From the NCBI RefSeq assembly GCF_007655135.1, contig NC_045131.1, positions 29,992,001-30,056,000 on the forward strand: a DNA stretch of 64,000 nt, in the 5' to 3' direction. Origin of the DNA: Punica granatum. Its lineage: Eukaryota; Streptophyta; Magnoliopsida; Myrtales; Lythraceae. The position numbers and the translations under genes were made by a program. How positions within the stretch are numbered: the stretch's first letter is position 1; every line of letters starts with the position of its first letter. Of the stretch, positions 60,185 to 64,000 are shown one piece after another. Under the pieces are notes generated by a model. That model did no database searches, had not been told where the DNA came from, and saw nothing but the letters and a program-made list of their open reading frames with translations.

Positions 60185-62019
60185 TGTATGAATAATAAAA
60201 ATTTGATAATTACGATTAAAATATTAGAAATGATTTTAAAAAAATGAAATTAATGCAATTTTAAAATAATTTATTTTAGGAAAAATTTCCAATTGATATA
60301 TTTTTCTGACTTGATCTTTCATTTCAATAGAATATCCTATAGAAAAAAATAGAGAAATGAATTTAGATTTTTAATATAAAGTTTATAAAATAATTAATAG
60401 AAATATTATTTTCACAAATAGTCTTGCAATAACACCCATAACTCGAAAATTCAGAAACATTTGACCCAAATCAATCGAAAAATTCCAAAAATTAAAGACC
60501 TTAAGGGTTGGCTTTAAGTTTTGAAAAAAGAAAATATGAAGGAAGTTGATCAGACCCGATTATATATATATATACATTTATTTTAGTAATTCATATTATA
60601 TATTATAATTTATACTTAACAAATAAAAACAAACAAACAAACAATACAATTTAGATCCCACCTAAAGCACAATAGTAAATTTAATTTCAATTGCGAACTG
60701 GTAAGTTGTATTAATAATCGATATTAGATTTGGAGGTAACTTATCTCTCTCTTTTTACACATGTACACTTGAGGAGCAATAATGAAAATGTACCTAGAGC
60801 TCGTGAATGAGGACATTGACAACATGATGGCTTTAATATATAAATATAAATAGGAAAGGGGAGAGATTGTGAGCATTGAATGGAGAAATTATTTCATGTT
60901 TGATATGTTCATCATAGTGAATAATTATGATAAAAAAACATGCTATGCAATTTTTATAGTCAAGAAGTATGAAAATGTGCCTTGAAGTCGAAAGATCATG
61001 AGAAAAAATATGTAATAGTTAGTTTTTCTATTAAAACGAATGAAATGATGCAATGCTATTGAAAATATGTGATATTCAGCAGTATTCGCATTATTTGTGT
61101 AAGTGATAAAATGATAATATTATTAATTTACCAAAGGCAAAAAGGAAAAATTAGTTTGAGAAACACTTTGTGAATGGTCATATATGTACAAAGTTCAACT
61201 TGATTGAGGCAATGTATGATAAATCATATGAGGCAACGAATATTGAGAATGAACGATAAATAGAGAGTTGAAAATGTGTGGAACAAAAATTACATTAATA
61301 AAGCACACGAAAAGTGTGGAGCAAAATGTATGAAAAGAAATGTAGAAATTTATAAAGGACACATGTATTTTTTGGAACAAAAATTGGATAAACAGGAAAT
61401 CTTGAAAACAACCACTTGATTCATATGGTGTAATAAAATTTTGAAACTATAAATTGTTATGAAATAATAATAGAATAAATATACCTGTGATGAATGACTA
61501 ACTTGGTTGAGGGAGGTATAAGGCAATAAAAAGTTGAAAATGAATAATGAATCGAAAGAGTCTATTTATATATAAGTGAACGTGTGCGATGAAAATTCAC
61601 GAGCTAAAAAAATACGATGAAAAGTCACGAGAGTATAAGGATATTTTTGAAATATTGAAAATTGGATAAACTTATTGTACTTTTATATATAATGTTGATA
61701 GATTATGTTTAAGTATCAATTATTAGAGATCTTGAGGCCAAGTTTGTATCAAGCTTTCGTGCAAGTAGAAATATTCTATGTGATAGCTTTCGCTTGAGCA
61801 GTAAGTTCAAAGAAATTGAACTTTATGTGTACCTTCTTTAAGTAGATCTATCGTGTTTATTTTGTAGATCAAGATCTTACACAACGTTAGTTCGATCTTA
61901 AGCGAATCCTTAATAATTTTCCCGGGATCTTCCTCTAGATGATCAGGAAGAGGAACTTTTTCCTAACCTCTAATAATTAATTAGAAGGCAGAAAAAAGTT
62001 GGTACCAGAACATCAGTGT

Positions 62020-62050
<31 letters not shown>

Positions 62051-62282
62051 TGACACTAATTAAAATTGTCCTGTGGGGGTGGGGGAGGGGACGACAAGGA
62101 AGCTATTCTCTCTGTCAAGCAATCTTTTCTAATGACTTTACGTCACCTCCATCAACAGTTTTCTTGCAATGAAAATGGAACGAAGGGTCAAGCTATTATA
62201 TACTATAGAATATCGCTGCTTCTTCATTCAGCTCAAACAGATCAAAAGAAACACCAGATATGAGACGGTTAATAAAGTACGG
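60185..62282. other. AT-rich intergenic DNA, nothing recognised
   Basis: (TA)n tracts lie at about 60562 and 62030. Open frames are short and lack domains. Confidence 0.4.
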
Positions 62283-62640
62283 TTACTTTTGATTTTAGAG
62301 TTAAAATTTCACCTTCACTCTACTTCATTTCATTCTTTTCTCAATTTCATAATATAATAATCTTTTATCTTTTTTTCTATTTAATAATAAATTCTTATAT
62401 ATTTTTTTCTTCACAATTATTATGATTAATATTTAATAATTAACTTTTATATTTACATATATACATATTTTTTTCTTCATTTCCTATTCAAAAATAAATT
62501 TTTATATATACTTTTTTTAATAATTATTAGAATTATTTTTTAATAATAAATTCTTTATCTCCTATTATATATTTTATTCGGATGCAATGAAATGGAATAG
62601 AATTGAAATTTTACTTTGAAACCAAAATAATGTAAGAGTG
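62283..62640. mobile_element. MITE, family shared with 46523-46880
   Basis: The left arm ACTTTTGATTTTAGAGTTAA, AAATTTCACC and the right arm in reverse (TTATTTTGGTTTCAAAGTAA, AAATTTCAAT, CATTTCATTGCATCC) form an imperfect inverted pair. The interior repeats AATAATAAATTCTTATATA-type blocks. No coding sequence is present. Confidence 0.5.
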
Positions 62641-64000
62641 AATTTTATATAAAGTAAAAAAGTTTGAAATTTACTAAAAACAGGTGTTCTAAAACAAATC
62701 GACATCTTAGTAAAAACAATTTTAATCAATAATATGGGATATATCGTGCTCTCCTAAAAGATAATATTATAAGAAAACATACACTTTTGTATTAAATATT
62801 ATAAATTATATTATAATTATACATGCCCGACACATCTTGTCATGCCCAATCAATGATTAAACCTCTCCCAGCCCTATGTTGTTTATATGCCTTTAAAATA
62901 GACCTTTTGTTCTCATGAGGAGAGGATCATTATAAAGTAAATTACCTTTTAATCATATTCATTAATATATTAAAGATTAATAGCATAACCATATTGCCAT
63001 ACAGGTCATAGGAATAAAATTCTTCACCATTTTGACCCCTATTAGAAAGAAGTTTATCAAAAGATTTGGGTAAAGTATTAGATCAATATGCTCATTAAAT
63101 CAAAGCACAAGATAACCTAGGATAATTTGTGAAGCTAAGAAAAGCTATGTACCATTTTCTCTTTGAATTCGTTGAGAGCATTATGTCATATATATATATA
63201 TTAGTGGAGAGATCTCCAAAAATACGCTTCCATGAAATTATATCAGTCGAATAGTTTCTATCCCAACTAGAAATTAAACTAGGCCCATCTTGTAAAAAAT
63301 GTAGCACGATCTTAGAACTGACACTCAACTATTTGAGTTGATTGAATTTGTTTCACTCTAATGCGCCTTTCAATCGGTTTAAGTTTTAATAGGTAACATT
63401 AATTGACTCTGATAACTAATTAAATATTTAAACAAATGACATAAATTAATGTCGCTATTAAGGTTCTCTCTTCTCTGATCCTCGAGAAAAAGTTGAAAAA
63501 ACAAAAGAAAAAAAGAAAAAAGGATTAAAGTGCTCTAATTATTGTCATGTGGTCATGATTTGCTTTCCTAATAAGGGGTGTGGCCGAGGGGACTACCTCA
63601 TTTCCACAAGCAACTTTTTGACAGCTAAAAAAGAAAGAAATTCTTGGACTCATATGGAGGGGAAACGGTTGCTTTCTTGTAGGGGTCAAGGAGGCAGTCT
63701 CAATCTTAAGTAATTAGTTGGTGAGAGTGATTAATTTTTAACCACTAAAACACAGGTCTGATTTTGACAACAATTGACTTAGTCATCATCATTTCGTTAT
63801 ACCCAACAAAATCTCACAGGCCATTCCCCTTTCTGATTAGATCTTTAATTGAAGGATCTCGATAAGGTGATTATAGCCAAGCTTAATACAACCTAGAATT
63901 TATGAGTATGTAGGCGTAAAATTAATAATCTATAGAAAAGATGTAAAATTATATATTTTTATTATTCTCTCAAGCGAATTATTAATTTATTATTTGAGAC
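62641..64000. other. intergenic to window end, nothing recognised
   Basis: The sequence is AT-rich. Frames such as 63095-63328 on the minus strand lack any domain signature. Confidence 0.4.

Overview
This is eukaryotic, almost certainly eudicot plant, nuclear DNA. It is AT-rich, its genes have GT-AG introns, and several kinds of plant transposon are nested in it. The gene set (STRUBBELIG-family kinase, SBT2 subtilase, EBS-type BAH-PHD protein, mitochondrial L4, SHOOT MERISTEMLESS-type KNOX) is plant-specific or plant-typical. The species cannot be fixed from the sequence; a rosid is a guess.

Layout. 1-415 (+) holds the last two exons of a STRUBBELIG-family receptor-like kinase. 760-4861 (-) is a complete 10-exon SBT2-type subtilase of 833 residues, convergent with the kinase. 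4862-8680 is repeat-rich (SINE-like copies, a possible solo LTR, a hAT-like element). 8681-11773 (-) is a complete 4-exon EBS-type BAH-PHD histone reader. 13440-15437 (-) is a complete 8-exon nuclear gene for mitochondrial ribosomal protein L4, with a 23-bp microexon and a GC-AG intron. 15438-24263 is gene-poor and carries MITEs, two long-TIR elements with 9-bp target duplications and a solo copia-type LTR. 24264-30995 is one dead Ty1/copia element (-) with both LTRs; a hAT-like element, a MITE and a foreign solo LTR are inserted in it. 31240-33430 is a decayed segmental copy of the L4 gene. 35570-37670 holds a copia remnant and a perfect 222-bp tandem duplication. 38225-42559 (-) is a complete 4-exon class I KNOX gene of the STM type, with a GA/CT-rich upstream region. 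43400-64000 has no recognisable gene. It holds inverted-repeat elements with AT-rich arms and often GC-rich cores, SINE-like copies, a retroposon, a Helitron-like element and MITEs.

How it fits together. The genes are unrelated neighbours, not a pathway: a membrane receptor kinase, a secreted protease, a chromatin reader, an organelle ribosomal protein and a meristem regulator. The roughly 20 kb without genes upstream of STM is plausible regulatory territory for a developmental regulator.

I did not find a convincing new biochemical system. The most unusual signals are the set of foldback-like elements with GC-rich cores, the segmental L4 pseudogene whose edges sit at simple repeats, and the nested copia locus. 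Exon borders were placed by hand from splice signals, reading phase and family conservation.
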